Assembly: GCF_003096655.1 (NCBI RefSeq)
Contig: NZ_QEKQ01000001.1
Span: forward strand, 434,001 to 498,000
DNA length: 64,000 bases
Direction: 5' to 3'
DNA from: Tamilnaduibacter salinus
GTDB taxonomy: Bacteria; Pseudomonadota; Gammaproteobacteria; Pseudomonadales; Oleiphilaceae
Part shown: positions 44,301 through 53,760 of the stretch, piece after piece
Numbering within the stretch: the first letter of the stretch is position 1
How the letters are laid out: each line of letters begins with the position of its first letter
The notes under the pieces: model-generated
Database searches by the model: none
Seen by the model: the letters and a program-made list of their open reading frames with translations, nothing else
What the model was told of the DNA's origin: nothing
Made by a program: the position numbers and the translations under genes

Positions 44301-46031
44301 TTGAGCCGGACGGCCATCATGGTCTGTATCGGGTTGCTTTGCGGGCTACTGGCGGTGTCGGCCATGGCAGCCGGGCAGGTTCGCGTGAAGGTTAACGGTG
44401 ATCACCCGGCGCTGGAACGCAATGCCAACACCTACCTGGGCGAGGTCACTGGCCGATCCGCTGACAATCTACGGCGCTACGCCAGTCACGCCGCGGATGA
44501 GGTGGCGCGAGCAGTGCGTGCGCTCGGGTACTACCAGCCTGATATCTCCTGGCGGGTCGAGAGCAACGGCCTGGCTCAACTGATCCTGACGGTCGACCCC
44601 GGCCCGACGGTGATCATCCAGGAAAGCCGCGTTGAGATCCGAGGGCCGGCATCGTCGGACCCGGGGTGGCCCGCCATCGATACCAGCGCCATTGGCGAAG
44701 GTCAGACACTGCATCACGGTGACTACAATCAGGTTCGGGATTCGATCCGCTCCCAGGGGCGCCGACTTGGGTACTTTGACGGTCAATTGACCGAGCACCG
44801 CATGATCGTGAACCCGGAGGCCGGCACCGCCCGGTTGACGCTAATCTATGAGAGCGGGCCGCGGTATCGGTTTGGGACCGTGTCGTTCCAGGGCGGTCAC
44901 GAGTTCGACGATGACCTGCTGTCCGGCTATGTCCCGTTCAAGCGGGGTGACCCGTACGACGCCGATGTGGTCGCCGATCTCAACAGCCACCTGTCGAACA
45001 GTGGCTATTTTTCACGTGTGATCGTTGATCCCCGCCCGCAGATCTCCGCAGACCAGTCTGTGCCGGTGGTGGTGAACCTGCGGGCTCGCGATCCCCGGTC
45101 GGTGTCGGCGGGGGTGGGCTTCTCAACAGACGTTGGCCCGCGCTTCCGGGGTGACTGGACGGAACACTGGATCAACCAGTGGGGTCACAAACGCGGTGTC
45201 GAGACTGAGATTTCCCAGCCCCGGCAGAGTCTCAGTACCTGGTATGAGCTGCCGCTGGATCCGCCGATGACCGACTCCATCCGGCTCAATGCGGGCTATC
45301 AGCGCGAGGACATTGAGGATGTCGCCTCCGATCGCCTGGTGCTGGGGCAGCAGTGGCAGCATGAGCTGTCGTCCGGCTGGCAGCAGGTCCTTTCACTGAA
45401 ATGGCAGGGCGAGCGCTATCGGATTGGTCAGCGCCGGGAGAATCGGAGCACTCTGCTGCTGCCCGGGATCAGCTATTCGAAACTGAATGCGGATAATCCC
45501 ATCGATCCGTCCCGGGGCTTTCGCCTGGTGCTGGATGTCGCCGGGTCGCATCGCGCTGTCCTGTCGGATGCGGACATTCTGCATGTGCGTGGGCTGGCGC
45601 GTGGGCTGATCACGCTGGCGGACAGGCATCGGTTTCTGGCTCGGGTTGAGGCCGGCGCCGTCGCGACGAATGATTTCGAAGACGTGCCGCCTTCGTTGCG
45701 TTTCTTCGCCGGCGGTGACCAGAGCGTTCGCGGTTACGGCTACGAGACGCTGGCTCCGGAAGGCGCTGATGGCGAGACCGAAGGCGGGCGGTACCTTCTG
45801 GCCACAAGCGTGGAGTATCAATACGAGTTCAGCCCGGCCTGGCGGGTGGCGACCTTTTACGACGAGGGCAACGCGGTGAACTCACTGAATGATCGACTGG
45901 CCAGCGGTTATGGCGTGGGTCTGCGCTGGGTCAGTCCGGTTGGGCCGATCCGGCTGGATGTGGCCCGCGGCCTGGATCCGTCACTGGGCGGTGGGTGGCG
46001 TCTGCATTTCTCGATGGGGCCGGAGCTGTGA
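44301..46031 (+). CDS. tamA: translocation and assembly module outer-membrane protein TamA
   Basis: TamA is an Omp85-family outer-membrane protein working with TamB in envelope assembly. I prefer TTG 44301 (CAGGA nine bases upstream), which gives an Arg-containing signal peptide cleaved near VSAMAA; ATG 44319 is an alternative. The 576-residue product has three POTRA domains (about 25-255), then a 16-strand barrel (about 260-576). The Omp85 signatures FFAGGDQSVRGYGYETLAP and a C-terminal barrel strand WRLHFSMGPEL are present. tamB begins within its stop codon. Confidence 0.93.
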   Translation: MSRTAIMVCIGLLCGLLAVSAMAAGQVRVKVNGDHPALERNANTYLGEVTGRSADNLRRYASHAADEVARAVRALGYYQPDISWRVESNGLAQLILTVDPGPTVIIQESRVEIRGPASSDPGWPAIDTSAIGEGQTLHHGDYNQVRDSIRSQGRRLGYFDGQLTEHRMIVNPEAGTARLTLIYESGPRYRFGTVSFQGGHEFDDDLLSGYVPFKRGDPYDADVVADLNSHLSNSGYFSRVIVDPRPQISADQSVPVVVNLRARDPRSVSAGVGFSTDVGPRFRGDWTEHWINQWGHKRGVETEISQPRQSLSTWYELPLDPPMTDSIRLNAGYQREDIEDVASDRLVLGQQWQHELSSGWQQVLSLKWQGERYRIGQRRENRSTLLLPGISYSKLNADNPIDPSRGFRLVLDVAGSHRAVLSDADILHVRGLARGLITLADRHRFLARVEAGAVATNDFEDVPPSLRFFAGGDQSVRGYGYETLAPEGADGETEGGRYLLATSVEYQYEFSPAWRVATFYDEGNAVNSLNDRLASGYGVGLRWVSPVGPIRLDVARGLDPSLGGGWRLHFSMGPEL

Positions 46032-49000
46032 TGCGCCTCGTATTGAAAGGCCTGATCGCGCTGTTGCTGGCTCTGATGGTCGGGATCGCCGCGCTGGTAC
46101 TGACCCTGCGCTCTGACGCGGGCACGCGCTGGGTGCTGGAGCAGATTCCCGGCCTGACGATCACGGCGGGCGAGGGCACGTTGCTGGGCCGATGGCAGGC
46201 CGAGGTACTGGCCTGGCATGGCTTTGGTGTTCGGGCCCATGTCGAGACGCCACTCCTGGACTGGTCGCCTTCTTGCCTGTTTACGGCCGAGCTGTGTGTG
46301 GAGGAACTCAGTCTGTCCCGGGCCGATGTCCGGGTCGATAACGGCCAGTCGTCATCGGACACCGCGCCGCTGACCCCGCCGAACATTGAGCTGCCCATTG
46401 CCGTGACGATCCGGCAGGTCGATCTGGGGCCGGTGTCGGTGAATGATACCGTTCTCTGGGATCAACTGCGTCTGATTGCCTCCGCCGGGGGCAGTCAGAT
46501 GCATGTGTCATCACTGAACGCCCGACGTGGGCATCTGACGGTCGATGGGGCGCTGCGAGTCACCACCAGAAGCGACTGGCCGGTGGATGGCGATCTCTCG
46601 ATTGAGCTGCCCGAACCGGACGGGACCGAAGACTGGCGACTCAACGTGACAGTGGCTGGCAGCGTCCGGGACCTGCGACTGGAAGGAACCAGCCGTGGGT
46701 ACCTCTCTGCCGCGTTTTCCGGTGAGCTGGCGCCGCTTGAACCCACGCTGCCGGTACGGCTGTCGCTGAGCGAGGCGCGGCTGCAGGCCCTGCCATCATT
46801 ACCCGACACGCTCACCCTGACGCAGGGGAGCGCGAATCTTGAGGGCAACCTGGAGAGTGGGTACAACACCCGGGCGGCGCTGGTGTTGCCGTCCACAACC
46901 GGCGACATGCCGGCCCGTGTCACGGGAACACTGATGACCACGGGCGTCCGTGGGATGTCGCTGCGACTTCAGACCGATCAGCCCGACCGGGAAGCCCGTG
47001 TGACCGGCTCACTGAACTGGGCGGAGGGTTTCATGGCGCAGGGGGAGCTGGCGATGGGGCGGTTCCCGTGGTTTGGGTTGCTTCCGGACATCGGCGCGCC
47101 CCCGGTCACCGTGACGTCGCTTCATGGCCCGTTTGAGTACAAGGGTGGGGGCTATCAGGCGGAGCTCACCGGTCGGGCGGAAAGCCCTGCCGGCCCGCTT
47201 GGTTTCGAACTGAACGGTGCCGGGGATGATCAGCAGGTGACGCTCTCGACGCTGAGCCTGACGGCGCGGGACGGAACCCTCTCCGGGCAGGGGCAGATCG
47301 GTTTCGCCGACACGTTGTCCTGGCAGGGGGATTTGAGGCTTTCGGCGTTCAACCCGGCGTTCTGGCGGCCGTCCCTGTCGTCGGAGCTCAGCGGACGGGT
47401 CCACACTGAGGGGCAAATGGCCGCTACCGGCCCCAAAGGCACGGCTCGTTGGCAGCTGGAGGGCCAGTGGCGCCAGAATCCGGCAACGTTGAATGGCGAG
47501 CTCGCGGTCTCGAATGGTCTTATTCGTGTTCCGTCTCTGGAGGCACGCATTGGTGACAATCGGCTGACGGGTTCCGGTGAGTGGCAGACGCAGCTACAGG
47601 CGGAGTTTGACGGCCAGCTGCGGGCGTTGAATCAGATCTGGCCGGGGCTGGAAGGTCAGTTCCGCGCATCGGGTCGCCTGGGGGGCACACTGACTGAGCC
47701 CGGTGGCGATGTGTCGTTTCAGGGCGAGGCGCTGTCCTGGCAGGACAGGCACCTTGGTTCCCTGTCCGGGCAGGCCCGGGCCGAGGCCGGGCGCGACGTG
47801 GCAATCACGGTTGAGGCCCGGGAGATCCGTGCTGCCGGCCAGGTCGTGGATCGGGTCCGGGCCCGCCTGACGGGAGACCCCGACCGGCATCGCCTTGTGG
47901 TTACGCTTGAGCGCCCGGATATGCGATCACGTGTCACGCTGGCCGGCGGGGTAGAAGGCCGTGGCTGGCAGGGGCAGATGGCGTCAGGTCGTGTCTCGGT
48001 GGCTGAACAGGACTGGCGTCTGGCCTCGCCAGCCGCCCTTCGCTATCGCGAGGACGGCACGTTAACCCTCGGGGCCCACTGCTGGCGGTGGGAGAACAGC
48101 TCCCTGTGTGCCGGGTCACAGCAGTTGCTGCCGTCGCCGGTTCTCAACTATGCCCTGAACCGATTTCCGGCCCGCGCCCTGGCGCCCTGGCTGCCGGAAG
48201 CGGTGAGGTGGCGGACAACCATCAATGGTGACATGGCTCTGGATCTGTCCGGCGCCGGTCCGAACGGCCGATTGTCTCTCAACGCCGGTCCGGGCGACAT
48301 CGGGTTGCTGCACGAAGGAGACTGGCAACGGGTGGACTACGACCGCCTCAGTGCCGATGTGTTACTCAGGCCGGAAGCGGCGGATGTGGATCTGCGACTG
48401 GCCGGTTCGGACCTGGGCGAGCTGTCCGTCCATTTTTCCGTCGCGCCGAATGAACCCGGACGGCCGGTCGACGGCCGCTACCGGGTTAAAGCGCTCAATA
48501 TGGCACCTCTGGGCCCACTTGTGGGATTGACGGAAGCGTCGGGACGGGTGAATGGTGCTGGTCAGCTTTCCGGCCCGCTTATGAACCCGGTGGTGGGAGG
48601 GGCCCTTCATCTGAGTGACGGACAGGTGGCCCACCCGCAGTTGCCGATCCCGATTGAGGACCTGTTTGTCAGCCTCCGTTTCAAGGGCCGCCAGGCCGAC
48701 CTGTCCGGGCGTTGGAGCAGCAGTGAGCGTAGCGAAGCCCGGTTGGACGGTGAGGTGGACTGGCGTGATGAGCAATCCCGACTCCGGCTGACGCTGACAG
48801 GCGACCGGCTGCCCTTCCAGTACGAGCCCTGGGCGCGGGTGGAACTGTCACCGGATCTGACCCTGCGACTGGTAGGCCGTCAACTGTCGGTCTCCGGGCG
48901 CGTCGATGTACCGCGTGGTTCCATTACGGTCCGTCAGTTGCCGGAGCAGGCCGTGTCGGTGTCGGATGACGAGGTCATTGAAGGTCGGGAACAGGCTTCG

Positions 49001-49699
49001 TCGTCGCTGACGGGCGTGTCGATGGATGTCACGGTGAATGTCGGCTCTGACCGTGTGGACTTCAACGGGTTTGACGTGATCGGTCTGCTTGAGGGGCAGA
49101 TCCAGATCGGCGACAACCTGGACGCCAACGGCACCCTGAGCCTTGTCGATGGGCACTATGAGGCGTATGGGCAGGATCTCACGTTGCGCCGGGCGCGGCT
49201 GGTTTTCGTCGGATCGCTGACCCGCCCGTACGTGGACATTGAGGCGATCCGGACCGTCGACACCGTCGTCGCCGGCCTGCGACTGTCCGGCCCGGTGACG
49301 CAACCGACCACCACGATCTTCTCCGAACCCCCCATGTCCCAGTCCGAGGCGCTGGCCTACCTGATCCTCGGTCGTCCCCTGAACAGTCGGGGCGACCAGA
49401 CCCGGGTCAGTCAGGCCGCACTGTCACTGGGCCTTGCGCAGACGGCGGGCGTCACCCGCAATATCGGGGAGAAAGTGGGTATTGAGGATCTGACACTCGA
49501 AACCGAGGGCAAGGGGGACGAAGCCAGCGTCGTTGCCAGCGGACGAATCACCGACGACCTCTCCGTGCGCTACGGCATGCGCATGTTCGAGCCGGTCACC
49601 GTCATGGCGCTGCGCTATGATCTGGGCGAGTATTTCTATCTGGAGGCAGCCAGCGGCATCGCCGCATCGCTCGACCTGTTCTATACGCGGGATTTCTGA
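46031..49699 (+). CDS. tamB: translocation and assembly module protein TamB
   Basis: TamB is a large inner-membrane-anchored periplasmic protein thought to form a lipid-conducting groove between membranes. The ATG at 46031 overlaps the tamA stop (TGATG). The 1222-residue protein has one N-terminal membrane segment (about 5-27), a long beta-rich region of repeating strands, and the conserved TamB domain at the C-terminus (about 880-1222). The latter includes VDFNGFDVIGLLEGQIQI, SQSEALAYLILGRPL and a final aromatic strand ending YTRDF. Length is normal. Confidence 0.93.
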   Translation: MRLVLKGLIALLLALMVGIAALVLTLRSDAGTRWVLEQIPGLTITAGEGTLLGRWQAEVLAWHGFGVRAHVETPLLDWSPSCLFTAELCVEELSLSRADVRVDNGQSSSDTAPLTPPNIELPIAVTIRQVDLGPVSVNDTVLWDQLRLIASAGGSQMHVSSLNARRGHLTVDGALRVTTRSDWPVDGDLSIELPEPDGTEDWRLNVTVAGSVRDLRLEGTSRGYLSAAFSGELAPLEPTLPVRLSLSEARLQALPSLPDTLTLTQGSANLEGNLESGYNTRAALVLPSTTGDMPARVTGTLMTTGVRGMSLRLQTDQPDREARVTGSLNWAEGFMAQGELAMGRFPWFGLLPDIGAPPVTVTSLHGPFEYKGGGYQAELTGRAESPAGPLGFELNGAGDDQQVTLSTLSLTARDGTLSGQGQIGFADTLSWQGDLRLSAFNPAFWRPSLSSELSGRVHTEGQMAATGPKGTARWQLEGQWRQNPATLNGELAVSNGLIRVPSLEARIGDNRLTGSGEWQTQLQAEFDGQLRALNQIWPGLEGQFRASGRLGGTLTEPGGDVSFQGEALSWQDRHLGSLSGQARAEAGRDVAITVEAREIRAAGQVVDRVRARLTGDPDRHRLVVTLERPDMRSRVTLAGGVEGRGWQGQMASGRVSVAEQDWRLASPAALRYREDGTLTLGAHCWRWENSSLCAGSQQLLPSPVLNYALNRFPARALAPWLPEAVRWRTTINGDMALDLSGAGPNGRLSLNAGPGDIGLLHEGDWQRVDYDRLSADVLLRPEAADVDLRLAGSDLGELSVHFSVAPNEPGRPVDGRYRVKALNMAPLGPLVGLTEASGRVNGAGQLSGPLMNPVVGGALHLSDGQVAHPQLPIPIEDLFVSLRFKGRQADLSGRWSSSERSEARLDGEVDWRDEQSRLRLTLTGDRLPFQYEPWARVELSPDLTLRLVGRQLSVSGRVDVPRGSITVRQLPEQAVSVSDDEVIEGREQASSSLTGVSMDVTVNVGSDRVDFNGFDVIGLLEGQIQIGDNLDANGTLSLVDGHYEAYGQDLTLRRARLVFVGSLTRPYVDIEAIRTVDTVVAGLRLSGPVTQPTTTIFSEPPMSQSEALAYLILGRPLNSRGDQTRVSQAALSLGLAQTAGVTRNIGEKVGIEDLTLETEGKGDEASVVASGRITDDLSVRYGMRMFEPVTVMALRYDLGEYFYLEAASGIAASLDLFYTRDF

Positions 49700-49721
49700 C
49701 CTCAAACCAACAGAGATGAGG

Positions 49722-49869
49722 TGCCACAGAAACACACGGAAAGCACGGACAAAAGAGCGGCATCGAGTCTCATTCCAGTGCACTCTGGTCGGGAGTTCAC
49801 TCACGTCCGACATTCTTCTTTTTTGCGCTCACAGGGCGCTTTCCGTGTCCGTCCGTGTTTTTCCGTGGC
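49722..49869. repeat. intergenic inverted repeat with CACGGAAA units (copy 2)
   Basis: The left arm (49722-49758) has GCCACAGAAACACACGGAAA and GCACGGAC units. The right arm (49825-49869) is the approximate inverse, ending TTTTTCCGTGGC. It is the same type as 26023-26179, again right after a gene. Seen directly are the shared units and orientation; common origin is inferred. Confidence 0.7.
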
Positions 49870-49891
49870 AAATCCTGCCTTGTCAGTTCTG

Positions 49892-50608
49892 CTAGAAAGT
49901 CGGCCCTTCCGCGTGCCCGAGCCGTTTGAGTTTGCGTTCCCGCACCGTTTCCACAAAGCGCTCGAAGATGCGCCGGTGGCGTGAGTGATACAGCAGGTAC
50001 TCCGGGTGCCACTGGACGCCCAGAATCCACTGCCGGTCAGTGCTTTCAATCGCCTGGACGAAGAAATCATGGTCCAGCGCGGTGACCTTCAGGTCGTCGC
50101 CCAGACGGCTGATGGTCTGGCTATGAATGCGGTTCGCACCCAGCACCTGCGTTTCCAGAATGCGGGCCAGGCGGGTGTCCCGGACCACCCGGACGGTCTG
50201 GAGTGGTAGTAACAGCGGACGATGCCGGGTGTGACGGCGCAGGGGCGTGATGTCCTGATACAGGGTGCCATTCCGGAAGACGTTGATCAGTTGCGCACCC
50301 CGACAGATACCGAGTACCGGCATGCTGTAATGCCGGGCCTGGAGGAGCAGGTGCCAGTCCGTGTCGTCGCGGATGATGTCGTAGCGGGCCCGGACGAGGG
50401 GTTTTTGGGAGTAACGACCGGGGTGAACGTGCGTCCCGCCGGACAGCACAAGGCCATCCAGCACGCCCACATCAATGTGAGCGCCCGGTCGGATATAGAC
50501 CGTGTTCGCGCCAGCCAGCGCGAGCGCAATCCGGATCAGGCGCTGGGCCGGGCGCTGACGTGTCGGGCCACTGACGCCGATGGTCAGGCCGGGTTTTGGA
50601 TCAGCCAT
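49892..50608 (-). CDS. gamma-glutamyl hydrolase-like class I glutamine amidotransferase
   Basis: This 238-residue protein is of the PuuD/peptidase C26 type, which cuts gamma-glutamyl amide bonds. I chose the Met at 50608 because the frame above it starts with an unlikely TTG. The catalytic nucleophile Cys102 is in VLGICRGAQLINV, and the His201/Glu203 pair is in VQWHPEYL. It overlaps the 3' end of the amidoligase gene by 25 bases and is surely cotranscribed. That suggests it removes or edits what the amidoligase makes. Confidence 0.9.
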   Translation of the reverse strand: MADPKPGLTIGVSGPTRQRPAQRLIRIALALAGANTVYIRPGAHIDVGVLDGLVLSGGTHVHPGRYSQKPLVRARYDIIRDDTDWHLLLQARHYSMPVLGICRGAQLINVFRNGTLYQDITPLRRHTRHRPLLLPLQTVRVVRDTRLARILETQVLGANRIHSQTISRLGDDLKVTALDHDFFVQAIESTDRQWILGVQWHPEYLLYHSRHRRIFERFVETVRERKLKRLGHAEGPTF

Positions 50609-51591
50609 TCGTGACAGCGCTCTTTCCAACTGGTCGCCAGATTACGGAAACGGATTTTCCGGCTGTCCCGGAACTCCTCGGTGAGGGCGGTCAGCCGACG
50701 GGCATCGCAGGCCAGATTATCCAGCACGACCCAGTCATTCCACACCCTGGAGAAGTGCCACTCCGGGTTGTCGATGTCGCAGTCCGGCAGCCGGTAGTGC
50801 AGTGTGGGGCGAGCCTTGATTCGAGCGTCCTGAACGTGGCGGGTCACCTTGTCCCGGTCCAGGTATGCGAACAGAGGTAGCAGATCCAGTGCCCGGTTTC
50901 TCGTTGGGTTGTACCAGAGGTAATCCTCCATCAGTCGGTCGAGGTCCGGCGCGTAATCTTCGCTCATCAGCAGGTCGATGTAGTCGTGGTGCCAGGGCTC
51001 GATGTATGGCGTGAACTTGCGGCTGATGTCGAGCTGATGACGGGACTTCAGCCAGTCATAGAGCAGCGCGAACGCCCGCAGGTAGTTGACCAGGGTATCC
51101 GCGTCCGTTGACGGTAGCTCCGGATTCAGTTGCAGGCCGAACGCATAGATCAGTGCCTCGCGGCTGCCCAGCGCTCCGGATGCCCGTAGTCCATCGCACA
51201 ACGACTCAACCATGTCCAGCTTCGAGAAGGGCAGGGGCGGGCTGATCAGTTCCAGCGGGACAATGCGTTCAGCGGCGTAATCGATCAGATCCATGGCGTG
51301 GCCACCCAGTTCCTGGATGGATTCGGGTAAGCGGTCGTCCTGAAGGTCCAGATCCTTGATCGGGTCTGAATCCAACTCGACCGTGAACGTGCCGAGTGAT
51401 GTCTCGACTTGGCTGACATACCGTCCGGTTGCATGGGCGCTGCCGCCAAGCAACTCAGCGGCCCGTTTGACCAGCACCTCATAGTCCAGGCCGGACAGTT
51501 CGATCTCGACGCCGACGCGCCGTTCCTCTCCGTCACGCGTGTTGGTGGCCGAGGGCTGACGGCAGCGGTGGTCTCTGTTCACGCCGTTCAC
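50584..51591 (-). CDS. amidoligase family protein (Amidoligase_2)
   Basis: This 335-residue protein matches the COOH-NH2 ligase fold of the putative amidoligase family, related to glutamine synthetase and glutamate-cysteine ligase. It should join a carboxylate and an amine using ATP, with substrate unknown. Visible are VGVEIELSGLDYEVLVKRAAELLGG, the VELDSDPIKDLDL strand, PLELISPPLPFSKL and IYAFGLQLNPELP. The GTG start at 51591 is supported by AAGGAG five bases upstream. The hydrolase gene overlaps its end. Such pairs are predicted to make and trim peptide-like conjugates; the product here is not known. Confidence 0.85.
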   Translation of the reverse strand: MNGVNRDHRCRQPSATNTRDGEERRVGVEIELSGLDYEVLVKRAAELLGGSAHATGRYVSQVETSLGTFTVELDSDPIKDLDLQDDRLPESIQELGGHAMDLIDYAAERIVPLELISPPLPFSKLDMVESLCDGLRASGALGSREALIYAFGLQLNPELPSTDADTLVNYLRAFALLYDWLKSRHQLDISRKFTPYIEPWHHDYIDLLMSEDYAPDLDRLMEDYLWYNPTRNRALDLLPLFAYLDRDKVTRHVQDARIKARPTLHYRLPDCDIDNPEWHFSRVWNDWVVLDNLACDARRLTALTEEFRDSRKIRFRNLATSWKERCHEWLIQNPA

Positions 51592-51754
51592 GGAAGCTCC
51601 TTGCGTTGTCTGGCTCGCGGTACTCAGGCTACCGCACTTTGACAGAGATTGAGTGGTTTCTCGATGACCGGATTGACGGAGCGCGGAACGGGCCGGTCAC
51701 GGTTTGTTACGATGGAACAAAATCTCCGGTTTGCCCCATGAAGGAGGACAACGC

Positions 51755-52027
51755 ATGGAAGAGCAAAGCATCCGGGCCCTGGTATCCGGTCGGGTTCAGG
51801 GCGTTTTCTTTCGGGCCAGTACGCGGGAGCAGGCGCGACGCAACGGCCTCACCGGCTACGCCAGGAATTTGCCGGATGGGCGTGTTGAGGTCGTTGCCCA
51901 GGGTCACCGCGAAGGCGTGGACGAGCTGGTGTCGTGGCTTCACAAAGGCCCGGCTGCCGCCCGCGTCGACCAGGTGGATGTGGAGGCGATCGAGGCGCAG
52001 GCGTTCGACCAGTTTGACACGCGGTGA
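51755..52027 (+). CDS. acyP: acylphosphatase
   Basis: Acylphosphatase hydrolyses carboxyl-phosphate bonds. The 90-residue protein starts at ATG 51755 (AAGGAGG upstream). The catalytic Arg and Asn are in the expected places: SGRVQGVFFRASTREQARRNGLTGYARNLPDGRVEVVAQG. It is cytosolic. lexA follows after about 115 bases with its own SOS boxes, so the two need not be cotranscribed. Confidence 0.95.
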   Translation: MEEQSIRALVSGRVQGVFFRASTREQARRNGLTGYARNLPDGRVEVVAQGHREGVDELVSWLHKGPAAARVDQVDVEAIEAQAFDQFDTR

Positions 52028-52069
52028 TCACCTGCCGGCCCGATGGGGCAGGGGTCGCCGGCCAGACTA

Positions 52070-52085
52070 CTGTATGGCTTTACAG
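52070..52085 (+). promoter_or_regulatory. LexA box 1
   Basis: CTGT-N8-ACAG at 52070-52085 matches the gammaproteobacterial SOS box. It is 57 bases before the lexA start. Confidence 0.85.
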
Positions 52086-52115
52086 TGGATAAAAGACTGT
52101 ATATAGTCAGTGCTA

Positions 52116-52131
52116 CTGTATAAAAAGACAG
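52116..52131 (+). promoter_or_regulatory. LexA box 2
   Basis: CTGT-N8-ACAG at 52116-52131 is a second full SOS box, 46 bases after the first. A half-matching CTGT-N8-AGTG at 52097-52112 lies between them. Spaced pairs of this kind are typical of autoregulated lexA promoters. Confidence 0.88.
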
Positions 52132-52141
52132 GTAGCACGCA

Positions 52142-52753
52142 ATGAAGCTCACGCCCAGACAGTCTGAAGTTCTGGCCATTATCCGCCAGCACGTCGAAGA
52201 CACCGGCTACCCGCCGACCCGTGCCGAAATCGCCCATCAACTGGGATTCCGTTCGGCCAATGCGGCGGAGGAGCACCTCAAGGCACTGGCCCGCAAGGGC
52301 GCTATCGAAATGGTGCCGGGGGCCAGTCGCGGCATTCGTCTGCCGGAAGCCGAGGCAGACCCGGGGCTGCCGATTGTCGGTCAGGTGGCGGCGGGCAACC
52401 CGATTCTGGCGGAAGAGCACATCGACGATTACTGCACGCTTCAACCCGAATTCTTCTCGCCATCCGCTGATTATCTGCTTCGGGTCCGCGGCATGAGTAT
52501 GCGGGACATTGGCATTCTTGATGGCGACCTGCTCGCGGTGCACGGCACCCAGGACATTCACAACGGCCAGATTGTCGTAGCGCGAGTGGGTGAGGAAGTG
52601 ACTGTCAAACGATTCCGGCGGCAGGACACCACGACAGTCCTGCTGCTCCCCGAGAACGATGAATTTGAACCCATTGAAGTGGACCTGACGGACCAGGAAC
52701 TTGTCATCGAGGGATTGGGAGTGGGTGTGATCCGGCGCTCGGATCTGCACTGA
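52142..52753 (+). CDS. lexA: SOS repressor LexA
   Basis: LexA represses the SOS regulon and self-cleaves when RecA is activated. The 203-residue protein has the N-terminal winged helix (about 1-70, [30 protein letters not shown]). The cleavage bond is Ala84-Gly85 (QVAAGNP), and the catalytic dyad is Ser119 (RGMSM) and Lys156 (TVKRF), the same numbering as in E. coli. Two SOS boxes precede it and sulA follows 40 bases later. Confidence 0.98.
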   Translation: MKLTPRQSEVLAIIRQHVEDTGYPPTRAEIAHQLGFRSANAAEEHLKALARKGAIEMVPGASRGIRLPEAEADPGLPIVGQVAAGNPILAEEHIDDYCTLQPEFFSPSADYLLRVRGMSMRDIGILDGDLLAVHGTQDIHNGQIVVARVGEEVTVKRFRRQDTTTVLLLPENDEFEPIEVDLTDQELVIEGLGVGVIRRSDLH

Positions 52754-52793
52754 AACGACACCACGGCGATTGGCACCTTATCCGGAGGCAGTC

Positions 52794-53318
52794 ATGGAAC
52801 AGCTCAGTCTGGAACACGCAATGAACGCCACGCCAGCGAGGCCGGAGTGGGGCAGCAGTGATCGCCTGGCCCCGATAACGCCCGCGCACGACACCGTATC
52901 GGGCGGGCGCGGCGTTCGGTCGCTGCGGCGCGCTCAGACACCGTCGGAGTCCTCGGCGGACATCGGCAATGTGACGGAGATCATCATGCCGGCGGGGCAG
53001 GTGGAAAACATGCAGTTGCTGTTGCCCATGCTGACACAGCTGAACCAGGAGCGGCGCTGGCTGGCCTGGATCGATCCACCCCAGGCGATGATCACCCGTT
53101 GGCAGCAGACTCATGGCATCGTGGCGAGTGAAATCCTGGTGCTGCACTCTTCTGAGCAGCATGATGCGCTGTCATTGGCGGAGAAAGCGTTAGAGGCAGG
53201 CACCTGCCATGCCGTCGTTATGTGGACGGAGGGAAGTGCGGGAGAATCCGCCTTTCAGCGGCTACAGACGGCATCTGTGGTAGGGGACAGTCACGGTGTC
53301 ATTCTGCGGCGTCGGTAA
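52794..53318 (+). CDS. sulA: SOS-induced cell-division inhibitor SulA
   Basis: SulA binds FtsZ and blocks division during the SOS response. The 174-residue protein starts at ATG 52794 (GGAGG upstream). The conserved core is present: TEIIMPAGQVENMQLLLPMLTQLNQERRWLAWIDPP, with the C-terminal AEKALEAGTCHAVVMW. It is in the lexA operon, as in Pseudomonas, so LexA controls it. The N-terminal 55 residues are variable. Confidence 0.9.
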   Translation: MEQLSLEHAMNATPARPEWGSSDRLAPITPAHDTVSGGRGVRSLRRAQTPSESSADIGNVTEIIMPAGQVENMQLLLPMLTQLNQERRWLAWIDPPQAMITRWQQTHGIVASEILVLHSSEQHDALSLAEKALEAGTCHAVVMWTEGSAGESAFQRLQTASVVGDSHGVILRRR

Positions 53319-53342
53319 CTTACGAAGGCCTTTCTGGACGAA

Positions 53343-53367
53343 GGGCGCGCCCCTGTCATGCGCGCCC
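53343..53367. other. GC-rich hairpin between convergent genes
   Basis: GGGCGCG (53343-53349) pairs with CGCGCCC (53361-53367) across an 11-base loop. It lies between the sulA end and the end of the next minus-strand gene. There is no T tract on either side, so its role as a terminator is uncertain. Confidence 0.4.
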
Positions 53368-53386
53368 TGCCGGCCAGTGGCTACGA

Positions 53387-53650
53387 TCAGTGCAGTGTCC
53401 GGGGCTGGTCGGGCGCGCTGTCTGTATCGGCGTCGCCGTCCTCAATATCGAACCCTTCAGTCACCTGACCAACCGCCTGAATGCCGGCTGTGATCATGGC
53501 CTTGGCGACGGTCAGCTCCTGATCTTCCATCATTTCCCGCGCTTCTCCGGAGAATGAAATCCGCACCAGCGGCGCTTCCTCGTCTTCAGAGCGGCGCAGC
53601 GCGTAATCGCCATCGGGCAGTTCAACGATTTCCAGAACGGATGTGGACAT
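53387..53650 (-). CDS. small hypothetical protein (87 residues)
   Basis: This 87-residue acidic protein starts at the Met at 53650. It reads as a compact alpha/beta domain (VLEIVELPDGDYALRR, PLVRISFSGEAREMM) with a helix (VAKAMITAGIQAVGQVTEGF) and an Asp-rich tail. I do not recognise the function. It lies downstream of the DUF6586-like gene and may be its operon partner, with 110 bases between them. Confidence 0.65.
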   Translation of the reverse strand: MSTSVLEIVELPDGDYALRRSEDEEAPLVRISFSGEAREMMEDQELTVAKAMITAGIQAVGQVTEGFDIEDGDADTDSAPDQPRTLH

Positions 53651-53760
53651 AGTGTACGACTCCAGAGCCTGATTGCATGGGCTCATGATGGATTGGGTGC
53701 GTAATGTTGGGGATGTGGATGCCATAATCCAACCCCCCTTTGGTGATCGACCGCGGCCTG

